From Gemmatimonadota bacterium (GTDB taxonomy: Bacteria; Gemmatimonadota; Gemmatimonadetes; Longimicrobiales; Gaopeijiaceae): DNA of 64,000 nt. Below are positions 7,311 through 15,948 of this stretch, piece by piece. Numbering within the stretch: the stretch's first letter is position 1; every line of letters begins with the position of its first letter. The notes beneath the pieces are model-generated. The model was not told the DNA's origin, did not search any database, and worked only from the letters and a program-made list of their open reading frames with translations. The translations under genes and the position numbers were made by a program. The stretch spans positions 746,001 through 810,000 of the forward strand of contig JAWKQO010000001.1 of NCBI GenBank assembly GCA_041390105.1. Direction: 5' to 3'.

Positions 7311-10300
7311 ATGAAGCGCGCATCCTCGATGGCAATCGGTCTCCTCGCCGCCGCCTCGCTCGCGGTCGGAGGAGCACCGCTCACGGCTCAGGGCACGATG
7401 GCCTCTGCCGAGCCCATTCCGAGCTCCCTCCTCACGGGCCTCCGTTACCGTCTGGTCGGTCCCTCGCGCGGCGGACGCGTGACCGCGGTCGCCGGGCACC
7501 GGGGGCAGCCGCACACCTTCTACATGGGCGCGACCGGCGGCGGGGTGTGGAAGACCACGGACGCGGGAACCACGTGGAACAACGTCTCGGACGGCTACTT
7601 CGCCACGGGTTCCATCGGGGCCATCGCGGTCGCCGAATCCAACCCGGACATCGTCTACGTCTCGACCGGCTCGGACGGGATCCGCTCCAACATCATCATC
7701 GGCAAGGGCGTCTACAAATCGACCGACGGCGGGAAGACCTGGACACACCTGGGGCTCGAGAACACCGCCAACACCGGTGCGGTGCTGATCCATCCCGCCA
7801 ACCCCGACATCGCGTACGTGGCGGCCATCGGGAACCCGCACAAGGACAACCCGGAGCGCGGGGTCTTCCGCACGCGCGATGGCGGCCGGTCCTGGGACAA
7901 GGTGCTGTTCGTGTCCGACTCCACCGGGGCCGTGGACCTGGAGTTCGCCCCTGACGATCCGAACACGGTATACGCAACCACCTGGACGGTGGACCGGAAG
8001 CCGTGGACGATCATCTCCGGCTCACGGGAGGGTGGCCTGTACAAATCCACCGACGGGGGCGACACCTGGACCTTGAAGACCCAGGGTCTCCCGGGGGATC
8101 TCCGCGGCAAGGCGGACCTGGCCGTGTCGCCCGCGGACCCCGACCGCGTGTATGTGCTGTTCGAAGCGCCGGACGACGAGGGAGGGGTCTACCGCTCCAA
8201 CGACCGCGGAGAGACCTGGACGCAGGTGAGCGACTTCCAGCCCATCCGCAACCGACCGTTCTACTACACCAATCTGAACGCACATCCCCAGAACGCGGAC
8301 ATTCTCTGGGGCATGGCCGAGGGATACTACCAGTCCACCGACGGCGGAAGGACCTGGAACGCGCAGCGCACGCCACACGGAGACAACCACGATCTCTGGA
8401 TCAACCCGGACGACCCGGACATCATGATCCAGTCCAACGATGGCGGGGCGAACGTGAGCCTCGACGGGGGCAAGACGTGGTCGACCCAGAACAACCAGCC
8501 CACCGCCGAGCTCTATCAGGTTGACGTGGATACGGGGTTCCCCTACCGGCTCTATGCGGGCCAGCAGGACAATACCACCATCTCGGTGCCCGCCTTCGCG
8601 CCGTTCGATTCTCCGACGGGCGCAGAAGGACATTGGGAGATCCACGGCGGCTGCGAGACGGGCCCGGCGGTGCCGAAGCCCGGCGATCCCGACATTGTCT
8701 ACGCGAACTGCAAGGGGCGCTTCGGGCTCTACAACCGACGCACTGGGCAGGAGCAACAGTTCTACGTCGGCTTCGAAAACCTCTACGGCACCAACCCCAA
8801 GGACCTCAAGTATCGCTTTCAGCGCGTGGTTCCTGTGCACGTATCACCGCACGACCCCAACACCGTCTACCACGGGTCCCAGTTCGTGCACCGCACCCGC
8901 GACGGCGGGCGCACCTGGGAGACCATCTCTCCGGACCTCACCGCCTTCCCGCCGGAGTACCAGGTTGCCTCCGGTGAACCCATCACCCGGGATATCACGG
9001 GCGAGGAGCACTACAGCGTACTCTACGATATCCAGGAGTCCCCCTCCGAGCCCGGTGTCATCTGGGCCGGAGCCAACGACGGGCCGGTGCACGTCACGCG
9101 GGACAACGGCCGCAATTGGACGAACGTGACGCCGCCGATGGCGCCCTTCGGACGGGTGCAGAACATCGAAGTGTCACCGCACAACCCTGCCAAGGCCTAC
9201 GTCACGGTCTTGCGCCAGCAGGTGGACGGGGACTTTGCACCGTATGGATGGAAGACGGAGGACTACGGCCAGAGCTGGACGCGGATCACCACGGGGAGCA
9301 ACGGGATCCCGGCGGACTACCCCGTGCGGGTGATCCGCGAGGATCCGGTCCGTGAGGGGCTGCTGTTCGCCGGCACCGAGTTCGGGATGTTCATCTCCTT
9401 CGACGATGGCGCGCACTGGCAGTCGTTCCAGCTGAACCTGCCCGTGACCCCCATCACCGATCTGAACATCGTGCGCAAGACCGACCTCGCCATCTCGACC
9501 ATGGGGCGCTCGTTCTGGATCCTGGACAACCTGCAGCCGCTGCGGGAAGTGCAGCCGACGCTGGCCAGTGCCACCGCCCACCTCTTCTCGGTGTCCGACG
9601 CCTATCGTTTGCGTCTGGGCGGTGGGTTCGGTGGCCGACTGCCACACGAGCCCGAGAATCCACCCGCGGGTGCGATGATCGACTATGCGCTCGGCTCCGA
9701 CGTGGCGGGCGAGGTGAAGATCGAGATCCTCGACGGTCAGGGCTCGGTGATCCGCAGCTATTCCAGCGAGGGGGCGGGCCAGACCACGGTCTCGGTGCCT
9801 ACCATGCGGGAGTTCCAGACGTTGACGCTGGGCACCGCTCGGGTCCCCAAGACGGCCGGAGCCCATCGCTTCGTGTGGGACCTGCGGCTGCCGGGACCGT
9901 GGGACCCGAATCCGCGCCGCTTCGGTGCATCGGGCCCCATGGTGAAGCCAGGGTCCTATCAGGCCCGCCTCACGGTGGGGAGCTGGAGCGAGACGCAACG
10001 GTTCGAGGTGCTCCCCGATCCGCGCGTCATCGAGAACGGCGTGACGATCGCGGACCTCTACGAGCAGGTGGACATGGCCCTCGAGGCCCGGGATGCCCTG
10101 ACCGAGGCTCGTATGGCCGTGGCCCGCATGAACCAGGCGTTGGAGGGAGGGGTGAGCGGCCGTGCCCGCCGAACCATCGAGGAGATCCACGCCCTGATGG
10201 AGACCTCCCCCATCCGCTACAGTCGCCCGATGCTGGTGGACCAGCTCGAGTACCTGTACGGCAACCTCCTCAGCGCGGATCAAGCACCGGGGGAGGAGGC

Positions 10301-10391
10301 GGAGATGCGCTATGACGAGCTGTACACGCTCCTCCAGACCTATATGCGCGACCTGGAGCGCGTGCTCCGCACGGTGACCGAGCAGAACTGA
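7311..10391 (+). CDS. VPS10/sortilin-like beta-propeller protein with Asp-box repeats, secreted
   Basis: This is a 1026-residue exported protein. Residues 1-25 form a signal peptide (MKRASSMAIGLLAAASLAVGG...LTAQ). At least ten Asp-box motifs of the S/T-x-D-x-G-x-T/S-W type follow (for example KTTDAGTTW, KSTDGGKTW, RSNDRGETW, QSTDGGRTW, RTRDGGRTW, KTEDYGQSW), which mark the blades of large sortilin/BNR propellers. A beta-sandwich region after about residue 760 and a helical C-terminal tail (ALEARDALTEARMAVARMNQAL) complete it. Such proteins are often annotated as glycosyl hydrolases, but no catalytic residues can be assigned here. It is monocistronic, with a hairpin right after the stop. Confidence 0.88.
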   Translation: MKRASSMAIGLLAAASLAVGGAPLTAQGTMASAEPIPSSLLTGLRYRLVGPSRGGRVTAVAGHRGQPHTFYMGATGGGVWKTTDAGTTWNNVSDGYFATGSIGAIAVAESNPDIVYVSTGSDGIRSNIIIGKGVYKSTDGGKTWTHLGLENTANTGAVLIHPANPDIAYVAAIGNPHKDNPERGVFRTRDGGRSWDKVLFVSDSTGAVDLEFAPDDPNTVYATTWTVDRKPWTIISGSREGGLYKSTDGGDTWTLKTQGLPGDLRGKADLAVSPADPDRVYVLFEAPDDEGGVYRSNDRGETWTQVSDFQPIRNRPFYYTNLNAHPQNADILWGMAEGYYQSTDGGRTWNAQRTPHGDNHDLWINPDDPDIMIQSNDGGANVSLDGGKTWSTQNNQPTAELYQVDVDTGFPYRLYAGQQDNTTISVPAFAPFDSPTGAEGHWEIHGGCETGPAVPKPGDPDIVYANCKGRFGLYNRRTGQEQQFYVGFENLYGTNPKDLKYRFQRVVPVHVSPHDPNTVYHGSQFVHRTRDGGRTWETISPDLTAFPPEYQVASGEPITRDITGEEHYSVLYDIQESPSEPGVIWAGANDGPVHVTRDNGRNWTNVTPPMAPFGRVQNIEVSPHNPAKAYVTVLRQQVDGDFAPYGWKTEDYGQSWTRITTGSNGIPADYPVRVIREDPVREGLLFAGTEFGMFISFDDGAHWQSFQLNLPVTPITDLNIVRKTDLAISTMGRSFWILDNLQPLREVQPTLASATAHLFSVSDAYRLRLGGGFGGRLPHEPENPPAGAMIDYALGSDVAGEVKIEILDGQGSVIRSYSSEGAGQTTVSVPTMREFQTLTLGTARVPKTAGAHRFVWDLRLPGPWDPNPRRFGASGPMVKPGSYQARLTVGSWSETQRFEVLPDPRVIENGVTIADLYEQVDMALEARDALTEARMAVARMNQALEGGVSGRARRTIEEIHALMETSPIRYSRPMLVDQLEYLYGNLLSADQAPGEEAEMRYDELYTLLQTYMRDLERVLRTVTEQN

Positions 10392-10401
10392 CGGGAGGGC
10401 A

Positions 10402-10448
10402 ACGCCCCAGGGGGCGATGGGCCACGGGGCCCGTCGTCCCTGGGGCGT
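10402..10448 (+). terminator. Hairpin after VPS10-like gene
   Basis: A perfect 11-bp inverted repeat (ACGCCCCAGGG and CCCTGGGGCGT) encloses 25 bases that can fold further. It begins ten bases after the stop codon. There is no T-run, so the structure may end transcription weakly or protect the 3' end. Confidence 0.55.
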
Positions 10449-10476
10449 GCCAGCCCCCGTCCATCCCTCCGCCATA

Positions 10477-10505
10477 TTGACCGACCCGGGCCCTTTGGAT
10501 AGCCT
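10477..10505 (+). promoter_or_regulatory. Sigma-70-type promoter for rpmE2
   Basis: TTGACC (10477-10482) and TAGCCT (10500-10505) are separated by 17 bases and lie about 55 bases before the L31 start codon. The -35 matches the consensus at five of six positions; the -10 keeps the key TA...T bases. It is the only promoter-like pair in this 170-base gap. Confidence 0.45.
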
Positions 10506-10560
10506 TGAAGGCTCGATTGTACCGCGCGCGGCCTGGGCCGCGCCCCAGCCGGATCACGCG

Positions 10561-10893
10561 ATGAAGCCTGGAATCCACCCCGAGTACCGCCCGGTCGTCT
10601 TCCGCGATGCCTCCAACGGGCAGGCCTTCCTGACCCGCTCGACCATCCACACCGACAAGACCATCAAGTGGGAAGACGGGAACGAGTATCCCCTCTACAC
10701 CCTCGAGATCTCGGCAGCCTCGCATCCCTTCTACACGGGGACCCAGCGGATGCTCGACACCGCCGGCCGCGTGGAGAGGTTTGCCCAGCGCTACAGCAGC
10801 CTCGGCAAGTCCGAGGACGCTCCGGCCAAGACGCCCGCGAAGAAGGCTACCAGCAAGGCCACTCCGAAGGCGAAGAAGGCCACCGGCAAGTAG
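10561..10893 (+). CDS. rpmE2: 50S ribosomal protein L31 type B with lysine/alanine tail
   Basis: This is ribosomal protein L31 of the zinc-free type B form. It is recognised by MKPGIHPEYRPVVFRD, the central FLTRSTI...TIKWEDGNEYPLY, and SHPFYTGTQRMLDTAGRVERF. The cysteines that bind zinc in the type A form are absent. Usual type B proteins end near residue 85; this one has about 25 extra residues made of alanine, lysine, threonine and proline (AKKATSKATPKAKKATGK), resembling histone H1-like tails, which probably contact rRNA. The ATG at 10561 matches the family start exactly. It is a single gene between a promoter and a strong hairpin. Confidence 0.92.
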   Translation: MKPGIHPEYRPVVFRDASNGQAFLTRSTIHTDKTIKWEDGNEYPLYTLEISAASHPFYTGTQRMLDTAGRVERFAQRYSSLGKSEDAPAKTPAKKATSKATPKAKKATGK

Positions 10894-10924
10894 GCACCCT
10901 GGCGGGTGCCCCGACGCAGGTCCC

Positions 10925-10960
10925 AAGAACGCGGGCCGACTCCGGTCGGGCCGCGTTCTT
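10925..10960. terminator. Hairpin between convergent rpmE2 and MFS genes
   Basis: A 16-bp stem with one mismatch (AAGAACGCGG... against ...CCGCGTTCTT) and a TCCG tetraloop lies between two convergent genes. Its outer bases are A/T-rich on both sides, so it can serve as a two-way terminator. Confidence 0.75.
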
Positions 10961-10996
10961 CGTTCTCTACAGCGCACACACGCGGACGGTCGGCGT

Positions 10997-12583
10997 TCAC
11001 TCCGCGTGGACGGCGGGCCGGCCGCCGCGAGGGGCGGGTCTTCCCTGCCGGAACAGCAACAGCAACGGTAGCGAGCCCACCAACAGCGCACCGCTGAGCA
11101 GGTAGATCTTCGCGAACGCCAGCACGCTGGCCTGCAGCTGCACGCGACCGTCCATCGCTCGCAGCGCCGCCGTAGCGGCGCTGGTGGCATCCAGGCCCCG
11201 CGCCATGAACCCACGCGTGAGAACCCCCAGTTGCTCGCGGGCCTGCGGCGAGAAGGCCGACAACTGCGCGCCGAGGATCTGGTGCTCCTGACTGATGAAG
11301 CGCGTAAGCAGCGACGCCATGGCTGCGATGCTGAAGGAGCCCCCCAATTGCCGAAAGAAGTTGTTGAGCCCGGTGGCCTGGGCCAGGTCCGCCGGCCGGA
11401 TCTCCAACAGCGTCAGGTTGGTCAGCGGCACGAAGATCAGCCCCAATCCCAAGCCCCTCCAGATCAACGGCCAGAAGAGATCGTTGGCCCCGGTCAGGGC
11501 CGTGATGCGGGTGAGTTGCAGCATTCCCACCCCAAAGAACAGCGACCCCACCAGGATGAGCAGGCGGTTGTCGACCGTGGCGCTCAAGCGCCCGACGAAC
11601 CCCATCGACACGGCGGTGGCCAAGGCACCCGGGAGAATGATCAGCCCCGTCTGCCACGCCGTCATGTGCAGCATGCCCTGCAGGAAGATGGGAAGGATGA
11701 ACACCGAACCGAAGAGCCCGGCACCCAGGACGATCCCCATCAAGGAACCAGCCGTGAACTGCGGCTGGGCCAACAGGCGTAGGTTCACCACGGGTTCTTT
11801 GACCCTCAGCTCGTGAACCACCAGCCCGACGCCGGAGACGAGGGTCAGCGCGGCCAAGCCAACCACCAGCGGCGCGTCGAACCAGTCCAGGCGCTCTCCC
11901 CGCTCCAGCATGAGCTGGACGGACCCCACCGCGATGGCCAGCAGGGCGATTCCCATGCCGTCCACCCGGCGGGACCGCTTCTGCTCGGGATTGTCGTGCA
12001 CGTACGCCATGATCATGGCGACCGCCAGCGCCCCCACCGGTACGTTGATGAAGAAGATCCAGGGCCAGGAGTAGTTGTCGGTGAGCCACCCCCCCAGGGT
12101 CGGCCCCAGCGTGGGTCCCACCATCACGCCGATCCCGAAGAAGGCCATGCCTGTGCCGACCTCTTCACGAGGAAACGACTCCCACAGGATGGCCTGCGAC
12201 GTGGAGATCAGTGCCCCACCCCCGACTCCCTGGACGATGCGCCAGAAGACCAGCTGTTCGAGGCTGGCCGAGAGGCCGCACAGGAGCGAAGCCACGGTGA
12301 ACAGAATGATGGAGCCGACGAAGTAGCGCTTGCGTCCGAAGAAACCGGCCAGCCACCCGGTCAACGGAATGACGATGGCCGCAGCGATGATGTATCCGGT
12401 AGAAACCCAGGATACCTCTTCGACAGTGGCCCCCAGATTCCCCATCATGTGAGGGATGGCGACGTTGACGATCGAGGTATCGATCACCTGCATCATCGAC
12501 GCGAGCGCGACTGCCGCGGCAATGATGTAGCGATGTCGATAGACGCGCTCCTCCAGGGTTTCGACGCGCTCCACTGCACTCAT
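10997..12583 (-). CDS. MFS multidrug efflux transporter, DHA2 (EmrB/QacA) family
   Basis: This 528-residue, 14-helix major facilitator exports drugs by proton antiport. Family marks include VIDTSIVNVAIPHMMGNLGATVEEVSW in helix 1, the GWLAGFFGRKR loop 2-3 motif, and the PTLGPTLGGWLTDNYSWPWIFFINVP stretch of motif C. The ATG at 12583 (MSAVERVETLEERV) lies 13 bases after the stop of the adaptor gene. Together with the HlyD adaptor and TolC protein it should form a tripartite EmrAB-TolC-type pump across both membranes. It is the last gene of the operon under the TetR regulator at 15068. Confidence 0.92.
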   Translation of the reverse strand: MSAVERVETLEERVYRHRYIIAAAVALASMMQVIDTSIVNVAIPHMMGNLGATVEEVSWVSTGYIIAAAIVIPLTGWLAGFFGRKRYFVGSIILFTVASLLCGLSASLEQLVFWRIVQGVGGGALISTSQAILWESFPREEVGTGMAFFGIGVMVGPTLGPTLGGWLTDNYSWPWIFFINVPVGALAVAMIMAYVHDNPEQKRSRRVDGMGIALLAIAVGSVQLMLERGERLDWFDAPLVVGLAALTLVSGVGLVVHELRVKEPVVNLRLLAQPQFTAGSLMGIVLGAGLFGSVFILPIFLQGMLHMTAWQTGLIILPGALATAVSMGFVGRLSATVDNRLLILVGSLFFGVGMLQLTRITALTGANDLFWPLIWRGLGLGLIFVPLTNLTLLEIRPADLAQATGLNNFFRQLGGSFSIAAMASLLTRFISQEHQILGAQLSAFSPQAREQLGVLTRGFMARGLDATSAATAALRAMDGRVQLQASVLAFAKIYLLSGALLVGSLPLLLLFRQGRPAPRGGRPAVHAE

Positions 12584-12596
12584 CGGAGTCCCGCCT

Positions 12597-13703
12597 TCAG
12601 CGCACGTCGATGTGGGCGACCACGGACATGCCGGGGCGCAGCGGACGCTGCTCACCGCACCCTTCCCGAACCGCGATGCGCACCGGCAGCCGCTGCACGA
12701 CCTTGGTGAAGTTCCCCGTCGCGTTGTCAGGTGGGAGGAGCGCGAACTTCGATCCTGTCGCTGGACTCATGCTCTCCACGACGCCGACCACCTCGCAGCC
12801 CGGATAGGCGTCGACGTCGATCTGCACGGGCTGTCCCGCGCGAACGCGGGCGGTCTCGGTCTCCTTCAGGTTGGCGGTCACCCAGACCGCGGAGTCGCCG
12901 ACGACCGCCGCCAACGGCTGTCCAGGCTGTACGAGCTGTCCGACCTCGACCTGGGTGCGGGACACGATGCCCGACGCCGGCGCCGTCACCTCGGCGTAGG
13001 ACAGCTCCAGGCGAGCGCGGGCGAGCGCGGCCTCCGCCCGCGCCAACCGCGCATCGGCGGCACGTGAGGAAGCCCCCGCCGACGACTCCGCCGCGCGCGC
13101 CGCCAGCACGTCCTGCTCCAAAGCGGTCACTTCGGCCGCGGCCGACTCCACGGCCGCCTCGGCGGCGTCCAGCTGCTGCCGGGAAGCGATACGCTTCCCG
13201 GCGAGCTCCTGCACCCGAGCCAGATCCTTCGTCAAGCGATCGTGCACCGTGCGCGCCGAAGCCAACCGTGCTTCCAGGGCCAGCCGTCGCGCGTGGCTCG
13301 CCGACGCATCCGCCTCCGCCTGACCCGCCACGCCCTCGAAGCCTGCGGCAGCGCGAGCGCCGGCCAGATCCGCCTCCGCCTCGCTGAGCCGGACGCGCAA
13401 CTCACGGTCGTCGAGTACCACCACGGCCGCTCCGCGCTCGACGGGTTGGTTCTCCGACACGGAGACCAGCTGCACGTATCCACCGACCTTCGCCAGCACC
13501 GGCACGATCTGTCCGTCGACCTGCGCGTTCTCCGTCGAGATGTGGGCGCGCGCGTACCGCACGCGCGCTCCACCCCAGACCGCACCCACCACGACCAACG
13601 CGCTCAAGACAGCCAGTCCGATCCGCTTGCGCCCGGCGGTTCGTCCGATCCCTTCCTGCTCCATGCTCATGACTTCGCCCACGGACTCCTCTCCGTCGTT
13701 CAT
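12597..13703 (-). CDS. HlyD/EmrA-family periplasmic adaptor of drug efflux pump
   Basis: This is a 368-residue membrane fusion protein. An N-terminal transmembrane helix (about residues 28-46) is followed by the ISTENAQVDGQIVPVLAKVGGYV lipoyl half, a long alanine-rich coiled-coil hairpin (about residues 95-225) and the second lipoyl half. The C-terminal ATGSKFALLPPDNATGNFTKVVQRLPVRI region is the signature of EmrA-type adaptors that pair with DHA2 pumps. The protein joins the inner-membrane pump to the TolC channel. It lies 18 bases downstream of the TolC gene, in the same direction. Confidence 0.92.
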   Translation of the reverse strand: MNDGEESVGEVMSMEQEGIGRTAGRKRIGLAVLSALVVVGAVWGGARVRYARAHISTENAQVDGQIVPVLAKVGGYVQLVSVSENQPVERGAAVVVLDDRELRVRLSEAEADLAGARAAAGFEGVAGQAEADASASHARRLALEARLASARTVHDRLTKDLARVQELAGKRIASRQQLDAAEAAVESAAAEVTALEQDVLAARAAESSAGASSRAADARLARAEAALARARLELSYAEVTAPASGIVSRTQVEVGQLVQPGQPLAAVVGDSAVWVTANLKETETARVRAGQPVQIDVDAYPGCEVVGVVESMSPATGSKFALLPPDNATGNFTKVVQRLPVRIAVREGCGEQRPLRPGMSVVAHIDVR

Positions 13704-13721
13704 GCTCGTAGTTCCGGGTGC

Positions 13722-15071
13722 TCAGGGGAGCTCGGTGACCGTCCCCGTCGCCGCCGCCAATCCGATGCGTGCGTTGTGCAGGGCCGACAGCACGTCCAGA
13801 TACGCGGTTCGTGCATCGTTCAAGCGCATCGCGGCACGCACAACGTCCCCGGTCCCTGCCACGCCCGCTCGCACGCGCTCTTCCTCCTGATCCACCTCGA
13901 GGCGGGCCAGACGCAGGCGTTCCTGCAACGCACGCACCTGCTCCTCCGCGGACTGCACAGCCAGGAGCGCGTCGCGCACCTGGAAGCGCACCTGCGCCTC
14001 GAGGTCTTCGGCGCGGAGGTCCATCTCCCGGCGGATGGCCTCCCCTTCGCGGACCCGCGCCGACCGCTGCAGCCCGTCGAAAAGCGGTACAGTGACGCGA
14101 AGGCCCCAGGAGTAGGTGTTGAGCATGCGCTCGAACCCCCGCCCGTAGACTCCTTCATCGACTGCGACGCTGACCCGCGGGAGCCGGGTCGCCCGCTCCG
14201 CGGCCACGGTCGCCTGAGCGACGGTCGAGGCCGCCCGTACCGCGCCGAGATCGGAACGCCGTTCCAGCGCCTCCGCGACCACCGCACCTTCGTCCGGCAC
14301 CCGCGTCTGTTGCTCCTCGAGGGCATCGGTCAACTCGATGCGCTCTTCATCGGGAAGGCGCAGCACGTATCGCAACGCGGACTGGGATGCCTCCACGCGG
14401 TGCCGGGCAGCGAGGAGTTGAGCCTGGATCGTGGCCACCTGGGACTCGGCCCGCGTCACGTCGATGGCCACCCCCACACCGGCATCGAACTGACCGCGCG
14501 CGATCTCGAGCAGCTCGTGAGCGAGCGAGAGATCCTCCTCACGCGCCTCCACCTCGGCGGTAGCGCGCAACGCGGCCACGTAGGCGCGCGCCGCCGTCGC
14601 GGCAGCGGCATCTGCGCGGGCCCGCGCATCGGCGCGAGCCGCCTCGACACCCGCCTGCGCACTCCGTCGGCGCCCCAGCGCACCGGGATCCACGACAGGA
14701 ATCTCGGCACGGGTGCGCACGTCGGCGCTCCGTACCGGCCCCACCACCTCGCCACGAGGATCGAAGAAGGGCTCGGTTCCCGGCGCGGTGGGAAACTCCA
14801 ACCCGAAGGAGGCCGTGTTGAACGTGCGCGCGCCCCGGGTCACGTCGGCATCGATGCGAGGGAGCAGGGCTCCCGTCCGCTGGCTCACCCGGGCCTGTGC
14901 CGCCTCGATGCGTGCGCGCGCCTCCAGCACGGGTGCGCTCTCCGCTGCGGCTCGACGAGCCGCGTCCCCGAGGCTCAGCCGGTGCACGGTCGTCGCTTGC
15001 GCGCACACCACCGAGGGCAGGAGGGTCAGCAGAAGAGCCGCGATCGGCCCACCCTTGGGGATCCGCCTCAT
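13722..15071 (-). CDS. TolC-family outer membrane efflux protein
   Basis: This 449-residue protein has a signal peptide (residues 1-25, ending VVCAQA) and two similar halves rich in long amphipathic helices, as in TolC-type trimeric channels. Recurrent features include AAESAPVLEARARIEAAQARVSQ near the start and the conserved RLPRVSVAVDEGV...SWGLRVTVPLFDGL segment of the second half. It forms the outer-membrane exit duct for the adjacent EmrAB-like pump. The ATG at 15071 overlaps the TGA of the TetR gene, so the regulator and pump genes are coupled. Confidence 0.9.
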   Translation of the reverse strand: MRRIPKGGPIAALLLTLLPSVVCAQATTVHRLSLGDAARRAAAESAPVLEARARIEAAQARVSQRTGALLPRIDADVTRGARTFNTASFGLEFPTAPGTEPFFDPRGEVVGPVRSADVRTRAEIPVVDPGALGRRRSAQAGVEAARADARARADAAAATAARAYVAALRATAEVEAREEDLSLAHELLEIARGQFDAGVGVAIDVTRAESQVATIQAQLLAARHRVEASQSALRYVLRLPDEERIELTDALEEQQTRVPDEGAVVAEALERRSDLGAVRAASTVAQATVAAERATRLPRVSVAVDEGVYGRGFERMLNTYSWGLRVTVPLFDGLQRSARVREGEAIRREMDLRAEDLEAQVRFQVRDALLAVQSAEEQVRALQERLRLARLEVDQEEERVRAGVAGTGDVVRAAMRLNDARTAYLDVLSALHNARIGLAAATGTVTELP

Positions 15072-15727
15072 CGCTCCGCCTCCACCATCCGTGAGGCCTC
15101 TCCGGACGAAGCGAGTGCAGCCGAAAGGAAGTCCTTGATCTCGCGCACCAGCTCGGTGTCGCTCCGCCCGCTCACGTGGGGGAACAACTCGGGCCGACTG
15201 GCCCAGACGGCATGCTGGGCCAGCAACCCCACGATCATCCGCCCGGAGACCTCCGGGTCGATGTCCCTGAAGACGCCCGCCTGGATCCCCTCGCGCAGGA
15301 GTGGCGCGATGCGCTCGATCACGCGGCCGGAGACCTCGTCGGCCCAGAAGCGGGTCAGCTCGGGGAACTGGTGCAACTCCGCCAGGACGAGCCGATACAA
15401 ACCCGCAAAGGCGGGACGGCGCAGGCGCGCCCAGTAGGCGTCGACGAAGCGGCTCAGGCGATTCCAGGGATCGCCGCCCCCTGAGACCGTCTCGAGCGCC
15501 TCCAGGGTCGCACGAGCCCGGGCGCGGATCGCCTCCTTGAACAGCTCTTCCTTCCCGGAGAAGTAGAGGTAGAGCGTTCCCTTGGAGATCCCGGCCCGCT
15601 GAGCGATCTCGTCCACGCGAGCGCCTGCCAGCCCCTGCTCCACGAACACCTCGAGCGCCGCCGCGAGGATCTCGTCGGGACGGTCGTCGGGTCGTCTCCG
15701 CCAGCGCGGCGCGGTCCGCCTCTTCAT
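15068..15727 (-). CDS. TetR/AcrR-family repressor of the efflux operon
   Basis: This is a 219-residue TetR regulator. The N-terminal helix-turn-helix reads ILAAALEVFVEQGLAGARVDEIAQRAGISKGTLYLYFSGKEELF, and the C-terminal ligand domain contains FWADEVSGRVIERIAPLLREG, as in AcrR-type TetR_C families. The ATG at 15727 (MKRRTAPRW) is chosen because an upstream extension would run through the operator palindrome at 15754-15767. It is the first gene of the tetR-tolC-hlyD-MFS operon and probably represses its own promoter until a drug binds. Confidence 0.9.
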   Translation of the reverse strand: MKRRTAPRWRRRPDDRPDEILAAALEVFVEQGLAGARVDEIAQRAGISKGTLYLYFSGKEELFKEAIRARARATLEALETVSGGGDPWNRLSRFVDAYWARLRRPAFAGLYRLVLAELHQFPELTRFWADEVSGRVIERIAPLLREGIQAGVFRDIDPEVSGRMIVGLLAQHAVWASRPELFPHVSGRSDTELVREIKDFLSAALASSGEASRMVEAER

Positions 15728-15750
15728 GCCTCTGCCCTGTCTGTTGATAT

Positions 15751-15769
15751 ATGACTGACCGGTCGGTAA
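15751..15769. promoter_or_regulatory. TetR operator palindrome before efflux operon
   Basis: ACTGACCGGTCGGT (15754-15767) is a near-perfect palindrome with one mismatched pair, centred on GACCGGTC, of the TTACCGACCGGTCGGT-like form bound by many AcrR-type repressors. It stands 27 bases upstream of the TetR start codon inside an A/T-rich patch that should hold the promoter. Autorepression is inferred. Confidence 0.75.
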
Positions 15770-15910
15770 TTTATTGCCCATGGAACCGCGGTCAACCGCT
15801 GTGTGCGACTCCGGCCCCTCGCGAACAGGAACGTTGAAGCGCCCTCCCAAGAAGAAGGCGCGGAAGCAGCCTGTGCCGCCTCCGCGCCCTCCACCTCGGA
15901 CGCGCCCCTC

Positions 15911-15937
15911 GACCCCGGCGCCCGGGCGCCGAGGGTC
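15911..15937 (-). terminator. GC-rich hairpin after amidohydrolase gene
   Basis: GACCC, GGCGCC, then GGCGCC and GGGTC form an inverted repeat of 11 paired bases with a small bulge. It lies 12 bases after the end of the leftward amidohydrolase gene. There is no T-run, so terminator strength is doubtful. Confidence 0.5.
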
Positions 15938-15948
15938 CTAGCTCAGCT

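Noticed and set aside
7546..9420. Recurrent GGCGG-rich DNA pattern in the propeller gene
   Set aside because: It reflects the Asp-box protein repeats and not a DNA repeat or CRISPR array; spacing varies and no direct DNA repeat is kept.
13242..15437. 731-codon open frame on the plus strand
   Set aside because: Lies opposite the adaptor, TolC and TetR genes; its protein is rich in Arg/His without domains.
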